From: an uncultured Bacteroidota bacterium
GTDB lineage: Bacteria; Bacteroidota; Bacteroidia; Chitinophagales; Chitinophagaceae
Length of the DNA: 5,880 nt
Reading direction: 5' to 3'
NCBI GenBank assembly: GCA_946479535.1
Contig: CAMLGP010000216.1
Location: 1-5,880 of the forward strand
Made by a program: the position numbers and the translations under genes. Positions 4,638-5,880 of the stretch are shown here, one piece after another (within the stretch, counting starts at the first letter, position 1; each line of letters starts with the position of its first letter). Under the pieces are notes generated by a model. That model was not told where the DNA came from, did no database searches, and saw only the letters and a program-made list of their open reading frames with translations.

Positions 4638-5441
4638 ATGAAAGGCCGTTACCTATACCTGATCTTATTGCCCCTCCTCATTAATTGCACTCCCAATAAT
4701 GTGACCCAGGATGATAGCCTGGGAAAGTATTTTACTGAAAATAAGGTGAATGGTTGCTTTGCCCTGATGGATAACGGAACTGGCAAATTCACTATTTATA
4801 ACCTGGCAAGGTATCGGGACAGCAGCTATCTTCCCGCCTCCACCTTCAAGATAGTGAACTCACTGATTGGCCTGCAAACCGGGGTGATTTCTGGTGATAG
4901 TATGGTGATCAAATGGGACAGCGTTAAAAGAAGGCCCGAGTGGGACAAAGATCTGACCATGTATGAGGCATTCAGGGTGTCATCCGTGCCTTACTACCAG
5001 GAAGTGGCCCGCAGGATTGGAAAGGATACCATGCAATACTGGCTTGATTCAATGAGCTATGGTTCAAAAAAAATAACGGGCCGGATAGACAGTTTCTGGC
5101 TGGATAATTCGTTAAAGATTATTCCTGATGAACAATTGGGACTGGTTAAGCGACTATATTTTCATCAGCTCCCATTTTTCCCAATCTATCAGGAGAAGGT
5201 GAAGCGTGCGATGCTTTTTGAAAATAATAGCAATTATTCGCTTTCCTATAAAACAGGATGGGGTCAGTATGAGGGAAAGCAGCTTGGCTGGGTACTGGGC
5301 TGGATAGTGGAGAATAACCATCCCTATTTCTTTGTCCTGAATATAGAAACAACGGATGCCAATATAGATATGGTAAATGTCCGTATGAAACTGCTGAAAG
5401 ACATACTAAAACAGCTGGGATTCTTTGAAGGCAGGATGTAA
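4638..5441 (+). CDS. Class D (OXA-type) beta-lactamase homologue, predicted lipoprotein
   Basis: The 267-aa length fits class D serine beta-lactamases (penicillin-binding transpeptidase fold). The N-terminus has a hydrophobic signal ending in the lipobox LINC, so Cys17 is probably lipidated and the enzyme membrane-tethered facing the periplasm. The catalytic set is present: STFK (68-71) with nucleophile Ser68 and Lys71, the usual carbamylated base; SSV (115-117) followed by PYYQEVARRIG; the omega-loop stretch DSFWLDNSLKI with Trp154; and KTGWG (205-209). The family YGN motif reads YGS here (141-143). The expected reaction is hydrolysis of penicillin-type beta-lactams, although substrate range and real resistance cannot be judged from sequence. 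The gene has its own promoter box and no BlaR/BlaI-type regulator in the window. It has the look of a resident chromosomal gene: no insertion sequence, integron site or composition shift is seen. Confidence 0.92.
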   Translation: MKGRYLYLILLPLLINCTPNNVTQDDSLGKYFTENKVNGCFALMDNGTGKFTIYNLARYRDSSYLPASTFKIVNSLIGLQTGVISGDSMVIKWDSVKRRPEWDKDLTMYEAFRVSSVPYYQEVARRIGKDTMQYWLDSMSYGSKKITGRIDSFWLDNSLKIIPDEQLGLVKRLYFHQLPFFPIYQEKVKRAMLFENNSNYSLSYKTGWGQYEGKQLGWVLGWIVENNHPYFFVLNIETTDANIDMVNVRMKLLKDILKQLGFFEGRM

Positions 5442-5539
5442 GGGAGCTGATTGGTGTGCTTTTTGCCTTTTATGCCGATAGTTATCAGATTAAAATTTCA
5501 ATCCCGATAGTTATCGGTACCAAAATCCAAAATTCCGTA
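5442..5539. other. Spacer between the beta-lactamase homologue and the VWA gene
   Basis: This 98-bp gap contains the paired GATAGTTATC repeats and no T-run-backed terminator or exact TAnnTTTG box on the plus strand. The VWA gene could be reached by read-through from the beta-lactamase gene or from a promoter I cannot recognise. Confidence 0.5.
5475..5517. repeat. Two copies of an imperfect palindrome CCGATAGTTATC
   Basis: The 12-bp sequence CCGATAGTTATC occurs at 5475-5486 and again at 5504-5515, 29 bp apart. The second copy extends to CCGATAGTTATCGG (5504-5517), which has 6-bp inverted arms around a central GT. Between them lies a near-palindromic AT-rich stretch (GATT...AATC). Similar CCGATAnnTATCGG sequences are, from memory, frequent in Bacteroidota intergenic regions, so this may be a genome-wide dispersed repeat. 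Confidence 0.8.
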
Positions 5540-5880
5540 ATGGGTTTCCAGTTTCAACATAGCGAATTCATCTGGCTGACAGGAGGCATATTGCTGCTTG
5601 TTCTGCTATTTATTTTCCTGTTGAGATGGAAAAAGAAAGTCAAAAAAAGGATTGGTGATCCTGCTCTCGTCAAATCACTGATCACTTCTTACTCCAATAA
5701 AAAATTTGTTCTCAAAATAGTCTTCCTGATCATCGCATTTGGCCTGGGGGTGGTGGCAGTTATGAATCTGCGCAGGCCTGCTGCCGACGAAACTTCACAA
5801 AGGAAGGGAATAGATGTAGTGATTGCCCTGGACGTTAGCAAAAGCATGCTGGCTCAGGACCTTCCACCAAGCAGATTGGA
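5540..5880 (+). CDS. BatA/BatB-like VWA-domain membrane protein, C-terminus beyond the window
   Basis: The ATG at 5540 opens a frame that runs off the right edge after 113 complete codons. The N-terminus MGFQFQHSEFIWL is typical of Bat (Bacteroides aerotolerance) proteins. Two membrane helices follow, about 11-29 and 56-75, separated by a basic stretch with the family signature IGDPALVKSL. A von Willebrand A domain then begins at KGIDVVIALDVSKSMLAQDLPPSRL. The metal-binding MIDAS motif DxSxS is visible as Asp98, Ser100 and Ser102. Bat proteins usually lie in an operon with a MoxR ATPase and a DUF58 protein upstream and BatC/BatD downstream. None of the upstream partners is here, so this gene may begin a separate half of the locus. 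BatB is somewhat favoured over BatA by the start, but the rest of the gene is needed to decide. Confidence 0.9.
   Translation, partial: MGFQFQHSEFIWLTGGILLLVLLFIFLLRWKKKVKKRIGDPALVKSLITSYSNKKFVLKIVFLIIAFGLGVVAVMNLRRPAADETSQRKGIDVVIALDVSKSMLAQDLPPSRL

Noticed and set aside
1..5880. Mobile elements, CRISPR arrays, tRNA or rRNA genes
   Set aside because: I found no transposase or integrase, no regular spacer-repeat array, no terminal inverted repeats with target duplications, and no tRNA or rRNA signatures on either strand.

Overview
The window looks like a chromosomal segment from a Bacteroidota bacterium, most likely Chitinophagaceae or a close relative. The base composition is moderate. Shine-Dalgarno sequences are largely absent. 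Three sites match the Bacteroidota -7 promoter box TAnnTTTG. The gene families fit as well: an ECF sigma / anti-sigma / beta-barrel cluster, a Bat-type VWA protein and small lipoproteins. Taxonomy is inferred from these features only; no database search was run.

Left part (1-2333, minus strand): a compact three-gene operon read right to left. It holds an ECF sigma factor (1756-2241), a membrane-anchored anti-sigma-like protein with a duplicated N-terminal domain (631-1752), and the start of a secreted outer-membrane beta-barrel-type protein (1-599, cut by the window edge). The gaps are 3 and 31 bp. A candidate ECF-type promoter (TGTAAC, 17 bp, CGTATAAT) lies upstream of the sigma gene, which suggests autoregulation. 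The likely circuit is an envelope-sensing sigma/anti-sigma pair that controls its own operon and a surface protein.

Middle (2334-2960): a noncoding, repeat-rich stretch contains three exact 11-bp-spaced GGAATCAAT copies and several short inverted repeats. Next comes a small secreted or membrane-anchored protein of 65 aa on the minus strand (2549-2746). A divergent promoter region follows, with a good Bacteroidota promoter in each direction.

Right part (2961-5880, plus strand): kbl, encoding 2-amino-3-ketobutyrate CoA ligase (glycine C-acetyltransferase; 2961-4148), whose true start is probably 111 bp inside the longest ORF. Then come a 42-aa lipoprotein (4409-4537) closed by a textbook intrinsic terminator, a lipoprotein class D (OXA-type) beta-lactamase homologue (4638-5441) with its own promoter box just after that terminator, a pair of GATAGTTATC inverted repeats, and the 5' part of a BatA/BatB-like VWA membrane protein (5540 to the window end).

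Most of the window is ordinary chromosomal content. I found no mobile element, CRISPR array, tRNA or rRNA, and no clear multi-gene novel system. The points most worth a second look are the duplicated anti-sigma domain, the helically phased 11-bp repeats, the kbl start, the altered YGN motif in the class D enzyme, and the two very small envelope proteins.
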